In this document: positions 1 through 12,334 of the stretch, piece after piece
Numbering within the stretch: the stretch's first letter is position 1
How the letters are laid out: each line of letters opens with the position of its first letter
Assembly (NCBI GenBank): GCA_949358305.1
Contig: OX442316.1
Coordinates: 12,278,001 to 12,338,000, forward strand
Length of the DNA stretch: 60,000 nt
Direction of reading: 5' to 3'
Source: Strigamia acuminata
Lineage: Eukaryota; Arthropoda; Chilopoda; Geophilomorpha; Linotaeniidae
The notes under the pieces: model-generated
What the model was told of the DNA's origin: nothing
The model's input: only the letters and a program-made list of their open reading frames with translations
The model's database searches: none
Made by a program: the position numbers and the translations under genes

Positions 1-733
1 CGTGCCCTCCCCAAGAGTGGCTATTATTTTGTCTGAAACACAATTACAAAAATAATGTTAGTTAGAAATAAATCCCACAAACCAACAAACATAAATAAAA
101 ATAAAAAAAATAAAAAATAAAAATAAATAAATAAATAAACGTGTCAGAAAGCATATGGCATTTTTACAACAATTTTCTTCAATTTTAGCGCAGACTATGA
201 CTCAATTTTGTTTGCAAAACTTTGCCACACGCTTAAACTGACACTCAGGTCGGTTCTGTTGAGAAATATTTTAAATTTTAAAAAAATAATAATTTGAAAT
301 TCAAATTTCAAAACACATTTTTTTTTCTCTCTATAAACGTTACTGTACTAAAAAAAAATTGAAAAAAAAATGAAAAAAAAAATAATAATAAAAAAAACTT
401 AAAAGAAAAAAACTTAATAGATCGTAATCTGTACAATAACTGGACATACTCGATAAATACGAATATATATTTGTGCGTTTAGAGCATTAAACCAACCACT
501 GCATCACTGTAAAATCAAACAAAATTGAATCCCCACCCCGCATAATTACTCTTAAAAGGTAGCGAGCGAACTGTACCCCGATAAATAAGACATGGCTCAA
601 TATAAATAAAAGAAAATCAAAAAATAAACAAGGGGGCAAACTTTGAGAAATATAATTTCTCACAAATTGCTGAAAACAAAATATGCATAGTATGGAGTGG
701 CTAAACTAAATAGTTTTACGAAAGGATGTGTAC
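1..733. other. intronic AT-rich DNA at left edge
   Basis: Very AT-rich sequence with A-rich runs (60-140, 340-420). It lies downstream of the last visible CLK exon on the minus strand, so it should be intron. I see no further exon, RNA gene or mobile element in it. Confidence 0.5.
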
Positions 734-3700
734 ATCGGTCTTGGAGGATATCGCCATGATGATAGATCAGATGCCCGTCCACGTCGTCTTCGACACTCGG
801 TGGTCTAGAGCTGTGCTCACGCCGACTCTATTTTCACCAATCACACGCCAGCACCGCAATCAGAAGGCGCAACATCATCAACATCCGGTCAATACAGATC
901 ATTCATAGTAGCAGCAGGAGCAGATTCATCCAATTGGTTGTTCAGGTTCAGGTCAGGTCCAAAGAAGTGGTGCGAATGGTTGAATGAAGCGTGATTGACG
1001 CCAATTTGCAGAACGGGTACATAGTAACGATAACAAGGGAGGCATGGCCATGTCAACAATAAGTAGAATAATAATAATAAACAAAAAAAAAAAAAAAAAA
1101 AAAAAAAAGGAGAAAAAATAAAAAATAATAAAATGAAAAAATAAAACTAAAACAGGTAGAGCAGCATAATCAAGTTACTGTACAAATAACTCGGCTTGGA
1201 ACCACAGCAATTGCAAAGTTGGCGAAAACCTTCGACTGTTCAAATAAAGCAATAAACCCACGGCGAGGCGCTGTGTTTCGTAACCAAATTGCTAATAATT
1301 ATTGTTTACTATTGCTTTATCGATTTCATCGAAGGTTCGCTAACTAGTCATCAACTTCCCAAACACCTCTCATTGATTAATTCTATAAAAAAAATTCCCG
1401 TTTAATCACACCTAATTAAGTAAATTCAAACAAAATCTTCAGAAATCGTTGATCAACAACTGAAATTCAAGTACAAAAAAAAAAAAAAAAATTAAAAAAA
1501 AAAATACTTAATGAGAGGTAACTGATGCTTTGCTGTGTCCCAAACACAAAACGCCAGCCACATCAACAATATTTTTTTCCTCTATTTCTTTGGCCTTTGA
1601 TCGCGTTAATTACTTACGAAAACAGCAAAAGGATGCGAAAGAAATGCCAACAAATAGAACAATTCACGTATTATGTTACTCTAACTCGAAAACAACCGAC
1701 AAGCGGCTCTCAAAAGTTGAAAAAACGCATAATTACATCGACATCTTCGTCATCCTCTGGCTCTGGCAACAACTTCTTGTTCTCGGCTACTTTCACCTTG
1801 GTAGAAAAGCGGTGTAAGAAGTTAGAACAAGAATTGAGTACATCTTCCTCGAGGAATTTATACGCCGTCTTTTTGCCCAACATGGCTCCTCAACTTCCAT
1901 CCCAACTCTAATTCAACTGAGAAAACTATGATGCACATGACTATAAATAGCAACCCCAAACTACAGATTCATCTCTCTACCTATGATGGAAAAAATAAAA
2001 CATACACAACTGGGCAAGCGCACACCAACCAGCTTCCAAAGCGTTGCGTAAGCGGGCGGAACGTTCTTAACGACTCCTAAGCTAAGAGAAACTGCATCAA
2101 TTAATTGCTCGTCAAATATGAATGAACATCGTATCCAACATTACTACAACTCGCAACCTAAAATTACAAAATACACAATTTCTGCATATTATTTCAATCT
2201 GCAATTTCTTCCAATTTAAGCCTAATTGCACCATCTACTGCAACAAAAATAAACTTTCTTGTTTGTTCCGATAAGTCCTATCAAGGAAATTAAATCCGAA
2301 AACGAGCAATAAAAATTAAAACCCAAATTATTATCTTTTTTTTTTGAAAAACTCGGATTTTGTTCCGTTTCCCTACCTCGTTAGCATCGTCGATTTCGTC
2401 ACTCCCTTCATCAAAATTTGAATTGTTTTCTTCAGACATCATAAACGATGCAGAATTTAAATGCAAACTGTGTAAATTTATCCTATTCTTGTCATTAAAA
2501 TGACAACCACTCATTTTCATGTTTGTTTTCTGGAGAGCGAGATTCAGTTTGGCAAAAATGCCATTAGCGCACGGACCAACTCGGTGCCAACATGGAAGTC
2601 GCCAAAGTCCCCCACCAAAAATAGCACCAGTTTTAGATTACATTTCACACTCCTGCACATGGTCAACTACTAGTCTCGCGCTCATCCAACTCGATTCTAC
2701 AGCCGATTAAATGGCGGGCAACACTCGCTGATTCACAACCGAGACCTTTCAACTCAGATAACTCTCAAATAAATATCAAATATTTTCAATTTTTATTTGT
2801 CAACAATAAGATGGATGCCAGTCGACCAAACATATACCAATTTTTTTTAAAAATCTAAATTCCAGAGTGTGTGGAAAAATCCGGAAAAGAATTCTTCCAA
2901 AATTGGCCATTTTATTGCAGCCATCCAGCCCAGCCCAAACCAAACCAAAAATCACATAAATTTGGTTCCAAAATCCAATTTTAGCTAATTAAAAAATAAA
3001 TAAATACCTTTTCAATCCTAATTTCGAATAGTTGAATATTAAAACCCTCAAACCCCCAATTTTTGAGTCCGAACCGAGTCCCAAAAACACAAATCCGTTG
3101 TTTCCAGAGCCATTCCCCACCAACAAACATTTCGGCCATACAGAAATATAAAAAAATTAAAAAATAAAAAAAAATTGCTTGTTGTGACTGGAGTTTTCGT
3201 TTTTGTTGAGAAGACACCACAAAAAAATTGAGTTAAAAATCATAAGACAGCGTATTTAGTGCACTCTGTTGATCCACTTTTAAAACAAAAAATAAAAATA
3301 AAAAAAAAACATAACCGTATTGCAAATATTAAAAAATAAATAAATAAACAAATAAATAAATAAATTATTAACATAATTATTTTTTCCCCCACCATGATCA
3401 ATTATTTGCCTGCCTCACTCACCCTTGTAGCAAATGATCATCAGCATGGCTTGGATATTTCATATTTGTAGCATTCGTGCCAACCTCATCATTCTTTGCA
3501 CTTTCTTTCTCAAGGCGAACAGCCCTCATATTTCATCCTTTGCCGTACAATTAAACAACAACACAAACATTGTCGTAACCAACCTCTGAACTATAACTCG
3601 GCGATCTTCTTCGCTGGTGGTGCGTCCTTCGCTTCCTGTAATGGCGACTGCTGTGCGAACGGTATCTCGAATCGCTCGTCGAATCATCGTGATGATAATC

Positions 3701-5145
3701 TTTGTGTCTGTTCCGATGTCCGTCTCTTTCCGTCGAGTAGCCTCTGTAACTTTCTTTTTCCCTGCGATGATAATCGTTGCTAACATAAGCACATAGAAAA
3801 GTCATTTTGTTTATTCAATTCAATTTTAAATACTTTGCAAATTGTTCAGTTTACCTTAAAACCTTACAAACCTCCTACATGACTGACAACGCACATCATC
3901 TCCTCACTGTGATAATAAAACATTTTGATCTTTCTCAATTGATCTTTTTCACTTTAATTTTAGATTTAGATTTTTATTTAATCCCATTTTTTTCTTGTTA
4001 ACTAATTAAGGTGACCAGGTGTGCTGCAATTATTTAATTTCAAACTTCGGAGACTAAAGCAACATGTAGAGCCATGGCGTGCGGTTGACGTGGGTCCACG
4101 AGCCCGTGGGGTCCATGGAGGATGAAAATAGTGACTATACATCTTGCCAAGTACCAAAAATCCTAGCTTCGGCTCTGATAAAGGGCCCATCAACCAAACT
4201 TGCACACAGGCCCATTTACTTCGTGCTACGCCAGTTATTTGCGTAGTTATTGGTCCTAAACCTACAGTCTGCGCCCGACATCTCGACGTTAAAATTCGAA
4301 CATGAAATTCCAATTTTTGGCACAAGAAAACAAATGTTTAAACTTGTTTATTTCTAAAAATCGTGTTTGTTGCGTTTGTGTGTAGGCAGAGGGGGGGATT
4401 TGTCGGTTTCCTTTTGACATCAAGATATCGGGCACAGATTGGAGGTCCTAATCGTTAGATTTTGCTTTTACACTTCTCTCACCTGATCACCCTATTCATA
4501 ATATACAAACTGGTAACTAAATATTTTTGTTTTTTACTTTCGAGCAGGGGCCGACAAATCCCGGGCGCCTGGTCGCCTAGAAATTTTAACCTGGAGCTTG
4601 AATTTCTTGACTCATATTTGCCAAATACACATTGTTTTGTCGACCCCCGCCTTCGAGTTAAAAATTCTTGCACAATTGGTAGAAAAATAATATTTTTTCT
4701 AAGTTTAAGGAAACATATGGTTTGGAAATAATCGATTTAACTGTTTTTCTTGTTGTAATTACTGTAAAATAATTAAGTTCCTCGAAAATTATGACGTTAA
4801 TGGGATTTATCTTTGATTGTGAATCATTTTTCCTCTTTTAAAAATCATAATCGTTATCTAACTGAAAACAAAAAAAATTCTTCGCCAAATCGATGATTTC
4901 CACGCCATATTGCATCTAGAGTTAGACGTGTTTAGCACTATATTCACTAGCAGTCTCATCTTAAATTCAAATTATTAATTAAGGATATAAAAATCAACAT
5001 TTTATTACCTTCGTTTTGAGCATGGGGAATAATCATCAAAACTATCATCGGATAATTTCCTCCTTTTATGATGACGGTAACTGTCACTATGCGATGAATA
5101 TTCGCTCTCTGAGCTTAACCACCTTCGCCGACGTGTGCGTGGCAT
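734..5145 (-). CDS. CLK/Doa-type SR-protein kinase, N-terminal exons only (partial)
   Basis: Three minus-strand coding exons fit together in phase: 5145..5009 (start codon at 5145), 3779..3584 and 827..734. They encode about 142 residues: an N-terminus starting MPRTRRRR, a long Arg/Ser/His/Tyr-rich region (many RS, RH and SY pairs), and the segment SVEDDVDGHLIYHHGDILQ. That last segment closely resembles the stretch just before the kinase domain of CLK-family dual-specificity kinases. CLKs are nuclear kinases that phosphorylate SR splicing factors; the RS-like N-terminus helps them bind substrates. The last exon ends after the first base of a codon at donor gtacac, and no kinase-domain exon is visible in 1-733, so the catalytic part must lie beyond the left edge. 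The 2.7-kb intron between exons 2 and 3 holds other candidate exons. Family assignment is firm; alternative splicing is unresolved. Confidence 0.82.
1742..1882 (-). other. candidate exon inside the CLK intron (unrecognised, ~50 codons)
   Basis: A minus-strand frame starts with ATG at 1882 and reads MLGKKTAYKFLEEDVLNSC, then continues with a mixed charged sequence rich in Glu and Asp. A possible GT donor follows GAT near 1737, or the frame runs on about ten codons to a stop. Composition is more balanced than the surrounding AT-rich intron, which suggests real coding. A stop lies three codons upstream in frame, so this would be a first coding exon or need an unusual acceptor. I do not recognise the family. 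It could be an alternative CLK exon, a nested gene or chance. Confidence 0.22.
2377..2520 (-). other. candidate first exon of a gene nested in the CLK intron
   Basis: A minus-strand frame with ATGs at 2520 and near 2442 encodes an acidic peptide (MMSEENNSNFDEGSDEIDD) and runs into a GT donor (gag|gtaggg) at 2376. Upstream (2520-2760) is more GC-balanced than its surroundings and contains a CCGCCATTT motif on the minus strand, as some promoters do. I could not join it in phase to the candidate exon at 1742-1882. Function unknown. Confidence 0.2.
4010..4492. mobile_element. possible small DNA-transposon remnant in CLK intron 1
   Basis: Imperfect inverted ends are visible: ggtgaccaggtg at 4010 and its near-complement cacctgatcacc at 4480-4491 (11 of 12 match). 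The interior is less AT-rich than the rest of the intron. There is no transposase-like frame and no clear target duplication. It may instead be an unrelated repeat. Confidence 0.3.
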
Positions 5146-5561
5146 CTATTCAAATAATAATATTACAAAAAATTAATATTCTGTTCAAAAATTCTAGAAT
5201 TTTCAATTAACACCACTTAACCGTAACGGGCTTCCGGGTTTTAAGTGCCTTAAAAAGTTATGAATAAATTGATTTTATCATAAAATTTTAATCAATTTTT
5301 AAAGTAATTAAGCCGAAATTCATAAAACTACGTAAAATATTTAGCCAGGTTCGGACAGGCATTAAATTGGCTGGAAAACGACCAAATTAAATGTCTGATC
5401 CGATCAATCGCCATATTAGCAACAAAAGACACGAAATAGAAGCCAACGGTATTTACCACATTTCGCACGATTTAACGTCGAAATGTATCCATTTTTTATT
5501 TTCTCCAATTGGAGATTGTAAGAAATTAAATATTTCGATCGTTTTAAATTCTTATACTTAC

Positions 5562-5821
5562 GTTTTTTGATCTTACGTCGCTAATAAGACCCCACAAAAA
5601 ATCCACTATGGAGACACGAAACCATGAACAAATAGGCCTGAGCCTTCCCGATCTCGAAGCGTGATACAAAAATTGCACAAACTAACAGTAACGCCGTCTC
5701 TGATTGGCCGACTAAATCTCACCAACCTATGGCGCTCATAGAACCTAATATTTCTTTAACCTAGAAACCAATCAAATGTCCCGTTACAAATATACAATTT
5801 CGTAATGTCTGGGTTTTCAAT
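5562..5821. promoter_or_regulatory. bidirectional promoter between CLK-type kinase and mRpL53
   Basis: On the minus strand a strong donor (aac|gtaagt) at 5561 marks the end of an untranslated first exon of the kinase gene, reaching up to roughly 5640. On the plus strand the mRpL53 start codon is at 5822. The two genes are therefore head to head with at most about 200 bases between them. No TATA box stands out. The shared-promoter role is inferred from spacing alone. Confidence 0.5.
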
Positions 5822-6370
5822 ATGTCGATTGCTGCTATAGACCGAAATCTATATTTTCCATTGAAGAAGGCCATAAAAGAACATGTAAACAAAATTACCT
5901 TTCGACCAATTAAGCAAATATTGTTTACATTTGATCCCTTTCATCATAGCGTCGTTTCCACTAGGTAATTTAGTCAATTATTATTTTTTGTTTTTTTTAA
6001 AAAAATGTTAATTTTTGAAAATAATTAATTTTATTTTGCCCCATGCAGGCAATTTCTCTTCCACATCTCTAGTCATAAAGTCCACCGAACAAATCCGCTC
6101 TGTCGCTTAAAAACAACCATCGTTAACGACAGATCGGACCCAACAGTCGCCTTTTCACTCAGTAATTTTACACCAAATTCAAATCAAATTTAAATAATTA
6201 AATTTCTTAATTTTTTAGGTAACGGCGAAAACATTGTGATAAAATCCGCAAATTTTTCATTAATCGAACTGTTTGAGTTGTACCAGAAATACGTGGCCGT
6301 TCACGACGCATCACCGGCGACCGAAACGAAAGCGCTAGCGAAAGGCAAACCCATTAAAGGAAAAAAATAA
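5822..6370 (+). CDS. mRpL53: mitochondrial large ribosomal subunit protein mL53
   Basis: Three exons, 5822..5964, 6049..6161 and 6219..6370, join in phase to give 135 residues. The N-terminal part contains FRPIKQILFTFDPF and VVSTRQFL, then KVHRTNPLC and the DRSDPTV segment. These match the order of conserved blocks in MRPL53, including human. mL53 is a thioredoxin-fold-like protein of the mitochondrial 39S subunit, made from a nuclear gene and imported. Length is close to other family members, with a Lys-rich tail. The start is the first ATG in the exon and gives a family-like N-terminus. Only 12 bases separate the stop from the next cistron (6383), and no polyadenylation signal lies between them, so the two frames probably share one mRNA. 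Confidence 0.85.
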
Positions 6371-6382
6371 AATAGTAACAAC

Positions 6383-6568
6383 ATGCCTAAGAAATCGGCG
6401 GCGCTCGATGTAATCAACAAACTTTACGAACACGTTCCGGCATTTACGGACGTTTTTGACGAAGAAGCGTTTTACATGTTCGCTATCGGCTTCACGCTCT
6501 TCACTATAGTACTTGCATTTGTTTTGTCTCGTTTTTTCACTATTAAAGCTAAAGATTCAATGTTTTAA
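6383..6568 (+). CDS. 61-residue single-pass membrane microprotein, second cistron of mRpL53 mRNA
   Basis: A short frame in the same exon as the end of mRpL53. Residues 1-28 are soluble and mixed (MPKKSAALDVINKLYEHVPA, then an acidic FDEEAF). Residues about 29-50 form one strongly hydrophobic helix (FAIGFTLFTIVLAFVLSRFF), followed by a short KAKD tail. The start codon sits in a favourable aacaacATG context 12 bases after the mRpL53 stop. AATAAA at 6589-6594 follows the stop by about 20 bases, so this frame ends the shared transcript. I do not recognise the family. Pairing with a mitochondrial ribosomal protein suggests, but does not show, a mitochondrial or ER membrane role. Confidence 0.7.
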   Translation: MPKKSAALDVINKLYEHVPAFTDVFDEEAFYMFAIGFTLFTIVLAFVLSRFFTIKAKDSMF

Positions 6569-6588
6569 AAAAAGTGTAGCTGTTATGA

Positions 6589-6630
6589 AATAAAATGAGA
6601 GTCAAACGTTTTTGAAACGTCGTTTTTATT
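6589..6630. terminator. facing polyadenylation signals of mRpL53 and CAND1
   Basis: AATAAA at 6589-6594 on the plus strand serves the mRpL53 transcript. TTTATT at 6625-6630 is AATAAA on the minus strand, about 180 bases past the CAND1 stop. The two convergent genes therefore probably have overlapping 3' ends. Confidence 0.5.
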
Positions 6631-6806
6631 AAGAAAAATTGAACTCGGCCGCTTAGGCATTGTTGACTTAAGTTTCACCACCAAAATAATACAATTGTGA
6701 TTTAATTAATAATATTATTTAAAAAAAAAAAAAATTAAACAGATTGACAAATATAAACGAAAAGGAACTAAACTAAAAAATTCAGTAAGTCCATCCGGGC
6801 CATCGT

Positions 6807-9800
6807 TCAACTGATATCCATAAGCAGTGTGTCAGAAGGTGACGCAACCGCATCTTTCTGAATACTTTCGAATAATTGCTGCAGTTCTTGACTGGATTTA
6901 ATTTGAGCGAGAAATTCGTTCATCAATGGATTTTTGTCTAAAAATTTATCGATGTAATTATTTTCCTTAATTTAAATTACAAATTCACAAAATTTTACCA
7001 GCATCAGGGATGGCTAGAAGCGAAGCCACGGCACGCATAGCGGATCGTTTAAGTTCGTCTTGCTTTTCAAACTCTTGTTTCACCGAATTGGCTTTCACCT
7101 TAGTAGTGCAAGTGGCTCTCAACGGTTCGATCAGCCTATCTAGTCCTAATAAAATACAATAAAATTAATCACAAACACAATTTGATTCATTTAAAAACTA
7201 ATAATTACTCTGCAAAACAGCATTTGGGCAAAGAGTGGCGAGCCTTACGAGCATCAAATACGTCAACATTTTAATATCGTAATGGTCCTTCAAACCATCT
7301 TCCACATGATTAAGAAATTCAAATATGTCTAGACGATCCAAACACGAGTCCAGTAAGGTGTACATGCATTCAAAAGCAGCCTAAAAAAAAATTTAAATTA
7401 AAAAAACTCATTCTCCATTGCACTAAATCCATTACCTTTCTGATATCAAGTCCATCATCAACAGTGTGCTTAAAAGGACCCATCTCAACTTCTCTAATCA
7501 GATCTCTCTGCAACAACACATTTTAATCGACCACATTAAATTTTAAAAAAAAATCTTTAACCCTTACTCGGACTTTCGTTTCGTTGTACAATTGCGGTAA
7601 AATGTTATCGAGCAAATCGCGAATTAAAGATGGTTTATTATGGGCAGCGGAGTTAAACGCAACGAGAGCCACCCTTCGGACATTCAAGTCGGGATCCTGC
7701 AATGTTTTTAAGAACTCTCCGATGCAGCCCCGTAGTAAATGGTCAATAGGCTGAGGCTAATTTATAAAAAAAAACAAATCAAATTAATTAAATCCGAGTG
7801 TAAAAATAAAAAAAGCGATGTAAATGTTCAATTACCTGATCCGAAATAGTAAATTTAATAGCAGTTACAACGGTGCTTCTAGCAAGAGGTGACCCAACAT
7901 CCAGCGACGCTTTTAATTTTGGTAATAAATTCGGTGGGTCGATTAACGTGAGCTTGCCTAAGCATTCAGCAACGACATTACGAGTTCCTTCTTCGGCGCA
8001 TTCGCAATGTTTGAAAAGCATGTTCCAAATAGAGGAAATAAAGGGTTGCAACACTTGAATTGAAGTGGTGTTGATTGATTGGCAACTAATTATCTATAAA
8101 ATTAAAAAGTGGGAAAAAATTAAATCAAATCAACTGATTTTCATTGATCCACTCGAATTTTCACCTCTTTCAACGAATGCAAGAGCAAATACTGTCGTTT
8201 TGGTTGATTTTCAATTTCATTCAGAACAAAAGGCAGATATTCCTGCAAATTTCCCACACTCACATTCCCTAAGAAACAAAATCAAATTATTATTCATTCG
8301 GTTAAATGTCAATATAAATAATTTTACCCAAAGCAAAGGATGCGGCGGATTTCACTTCTTCGCTAGTAGAAGAAAACGACTCGAGAATTACGCTTTTCAA
8401 AGACGTCTGACTGCTGAGATCACTAAGAATAAAAATGTATTTATTTATTTTGTTAACTAATTAAACCAAAACTAATGCTCACATGTGGCGTCCAATTTCG
8501 CCAACAGCTAACAAAGCAAATAAATGCACCGAGTCACTTTTTGGATTTTGGATGTCCATTATGAACTGATTCACAACTGCGATGGCTTCTTGAGGACAAA
8601 TGACTGTCAAAGCAGCTACACATTTTGCTATCGAATGAAAGGCTTGCTTGTGAATAGCAAAACTCGCTCCACCTTGTTGCGTTTTACCGATCGGTTCGAT
8701 CAACAACTTCAAATTAAAACAAATATAAGCAAACGTCAAATAATTAACGACTTGATAATAATAATCACCTGTAAAAGATCTCTATAACTCAAACCAGGCA
8801 ACCGAGAAGACACTAAAGCTTGGAAAAACTCCAACATCGAATTCAAAGCGGCACCTTGAAGCAAGGGCGAACGAGCCAAGAGTAAAATTTCAGGTAAAAT
8901 CGCTTCTTTCACTTTAATTAAACACTCCTTATGAGCATTGGACATTGATGTTAGAAGACTCATAGTTAGCTGAAAAACAAACATTTGTTTTTATACAGAA
9001 AAAAATAAACCTTTCTTCAAACTCACTTGAGAAATATGTAAATCAGATTCACTAATAAGCGGCGGCAACTCGACGAGAACGTCATCAATCATATCAGACG
9101 TCAGCACGTTCCCATAGTTCTTAAACAAAACGTCTAAAAGACTTAGCGTGCTCAATTTTAAAGCTCTCTGGTTTTTGCGCAGAAAAGCAGCCAAGATAGG
9201 CATTGCTTCGGCCAAGATCAATCGTAAATCTATCCGTAATGGAGATCTAAAACAAAAGAAAACAAATAATTTTCAAATAATTTCAAAATCTATTAAACTT
9301 ACCCAGCAATTTTGGTTAAGGCTTTAACAGTGGTTAATCGGGTTATCTCGTTGCGCAAACGATCCAAAAAGATTGGCAAACAACTTGACAATTCATTTTG
9401 TAAATGGTCGCCCAAATTGCAAATAATTTGGCCCATGCACGATATAGCGCGCTCCTTTACTTCTTGATCGATATCTGCAGCGCGAAGTCGTACCAAAGTG
9501 CATTGGTAAATTTCGCCGACGAACGGCATAAAATCAAACGTGGAGGGCGTATCTATAAAACAAAAATTTATTATTAATTTCACATTTGTTTCTAAATCAA
9601 ATCATCGTAACCTAATGGACGAATAACTTTAACTAATTGCTGCAACACAAGTAATGCTTCCGAAGTAATTTTGTAAAATGGATCCCCCACAGCAGCAATA
9701 ATCGGCTAAAATATAAACAAACAAAAAATAATTAGTTTAATTAAATATATTTTCTCATCATTTCACTTACAGGAACAATAACTTTAATATGTACGTGGAA

Positions 9801-12334
9801 GACCTCTGCATTATGGTAAATGAGCAGACAGTTTAGAAAAGAGAGCGTGTCAATTTTCATGTTCGAACTTGTGTTTTTATCTCTATTAAAAATTAAAAAA
9901 TTTAATTTTTTTTAAATAATTCAAAAACAAAAATAATTGAGCAATTTACCCGAGTGAATACTGAATTCCAGGAATCAAAGATGGCACATGGTCAGTGAGA
10001 GCTCCGGGTAAGACGTTCACTAATTCGGTTAAAAGCGCAAAACAACCCTGGCGAGTTTTGATGCTTTTCTCCTTGAGTTGTCTATGCAATGCTTTCACTA
10101 CTTGGGGCACTTGTTGTTGAAGCATTATAACCGGACTAAAACAACAAAATCAAACAATACTTCTACTCTTCATTAAATAATTTACAAGCTCGAGTTACCC
10201 CTCTTCCTGATCCATCGCGTCAGGATCGACTGAAGTCGTGGGAACAGATGGTCTTGTCTGTTTCAGCAGAGCCATGTATGCATGAAAAATATCCGCTTTC
10301 ACATTTTCTTCCCGTTCTAATTGAATATAATTATTATTATTATTTACTCTCTCAAACATTTCGATTTTACGCACCTTTGAATCTTAACACAAGTGCGGGT
10401 GAAATGGTTTTGTAGAATTCCATCAACATTTCATGGCGTGTCGCAATGATGGCTTCCAAACACTTCGCCGACGCTCTTCGCACTTTCCAACTCATGTCGT
10501 CATCGTCGCTGTACTCGTCGTCACTTTCACTGAAAGTTCAAATGTTAAAATACTGACAGTTTTTAAAATTATTTATAAATACCCATCTTCTTCTTCGCCT
10601 TCAGTCTCCATGGATTCATCTTCCTCTTCGTCGTCGTAGTTGTAGTTTGGATCGTAGCACAGGAATTCCAAACACAACGTAATTATCTAATAGTAAATAG
10701 AAGCTCGTCAATAGCGTGTTTAAACAAACATTCCCAATCTTTTTACATTTGGTACGTGCGGGGAAATTTCTTTCGGGCATTTTCGAACGAATGATTCGAA
10801 AGCCTGAATACAATATTCCCGTAATTCGTCATCTTCGACTTTGCAGTACTGTACTACCGAAGGCATTACACGTTCTAAATGTTCACCAAATCGATGTCCC
10901 GCTTGGCGACTAAAAATATAAAAATTATCATAAATAAATGACTACTGGATTTCCGCAAATAATGGCCGCGGCTCTCATTTGAAACTGTGGTCATTTTCGT
11001 TTGTTTTGCATTCGGAATGAATGCAAAACCGACTCAAAACGAATGAGAAGAAACGTTCTACGTTCATTTTGTTTCGTTTTCCGTTTTAATTGCCATAGCC
11101 GCAGTTACAATTCTAATGCGGCTCTTAATTGCGGAAATACGGTAAATAAAAAAATAAAATGCGCATCAACCCGTTACCTAACGGCTGCGATGCATTGGAT
11201 GTACGTTCGTGTCGTCGAAATGTTCAAATTTTTCGACAATTCATCCAATAACAAATCAATAAGTTTCACAAACAACGTATTATTGCAACTCATAACCAAA
11301 TATCCTAAAAGTAAAAAAAAAATTCATCAAAAATCCGTCAAATAAATCGATATACACATCATTACCAATAGCAATTATAGAACGTTTTCTAACCGCTAAT
11401 CGCGGATTGCATAGTTGAGGTAAAAGAGCCTCCTGTATTGCGCTGTGAAACCCGAGCAGTAAACCTAAAATAAAATAAATAAAATAAATAAAAAAATTAA
11501 ATTATAAACCAACAAAATTATTTTCGAATAATCACCTCCAAAACGATTAAGTAAATCGCCCAAAATATCCAGCGCTTCCAACTGCACGGACACATCCTCT
11601 TGTTTAGCGATAGCGCTGCTCAATCTGCCCGTTATCCGCTTGCATATGCTGGCTGCAAGGCCACTGGAAGTTGGAGGCAACTCGCTGATAACTGTCTTCA
11701 GCCCTACGAAGGATTAACCGCGAATTTACAGCCTTCACTTTCAACCAAATTTCAATTTACGACGTTTTTGCCATTACCAATACTAGAGATATCTCTGAGT
11801 TGTTCTTTATCACTCATCATGTTGTTACACAGCGTATCCACTATTGTCTCCACTTGATATTCCTTAACCTTGTTCACTAATGGGCCTAGACTGGATTTGA
11901 AAAAATTATGAAATTTTGAATTTTTTTTTAAAAATAATTTCTATATTAATCAATTTTACCATTTGACAGCCAGGTTTTGCACCTCGCCGTTCTTATCCTC
12001 CAGTAACTTTAACAGCATTTTAACAACCTAAAACACAAATCGGAGCAAAATTAATCTTTATTTTCGATGTTTTTTTGTTGTTTTTAGTCGGTTTTTACCT
12101 TTCGTTCACTGTCGTCATCCAATTTAATCGAATCTTTTTGCAGCTCTGACATGAGATCGTTCGTGGCCATGAACCGAAAGTCTTTATCACTTGATGTCAT
12201 CTGGTGCAAACAAAATGAGTGAGTTAAAAGTACAATTAAAGAAATTAAATGAATTTAAGATGTGCACGATGTTGGTTGCATGGAAAACTAACCTTTTCTA
12301 AGAGATTTGCTATGTGGTACGATACGCTCGCCAT
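6807..12334 (-). CDS. Cand1: cullin-associated NEDD8-dissociated protein 1 (CAND1), complete, 26 exons
   Basis: CAND1 wraps unneddylated cullin-RBX1 and exchanges substrate receptors on SCF-type ubiquitin ligases. It consists of HEAT repeats and acts in cytoplasm and nucleus. Exons (minus): 12334-12293, 12200-12099, 12027-11960, 11890-11778, 11703-11536, 11464-11366, 11304-11178, 10909-10747, 10686-10583, 10529-10375, 10316-10199, 10135-9950, 9882-9771, 9705-9612, 9552-9303, 9246-9027, 8969-8769, 8706-8483, 8422-8328, 8268-8165, 8093-7836, 7756-7568, 7507-7436, 7380-7209, 7145-6999, 6937-6807. They sum to 1237 codons, all in phase, against about 1230 in vertebrates. Hallmarks: [17 protein letters not shown] at the N-terminus, an acidic loop (DDEEEDE) in exons 9-10, [20 protein letters not shown]-like block in exon 15, [19 protein letters not shown] in exon 21. 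All introns are GT-AG. Intron 7 is longer than its neighbours and holds an inverted repeat. Confidence 0.95.
10949..11140. repeat. inverted-repeat insert in CAND1 intron 7
   Basis: Inverted ends atttccgcaa (about 10949) and ttgcggaaat (about 11129-11138) enclose some 190 bases that are richer in GC than the other introns and include a gcattcggaatgaatgc palindrome. Neighbouring CAND1 introns are mostly under 100 bases, so this looks like a small non-autonomous transposon. No clear target duplication was seen. Confidence 0.35.

Noticed and set aside
2981-3220. 79-residue minus-strand frame ending at a GT donor
   Set aside because: Phe/Ile/Tyr-rich and driven by AT-rich DNA; joins no neighbouring exon convincingly.
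4388-4568. Inverted words gggggggatttgtcgg and ccgacaaatcccgggc as ends of a transposon
   Set aside because: Match is short, one copy lies inside and the other outside the candidate element at 4010-4492, and no target duplication was seen.
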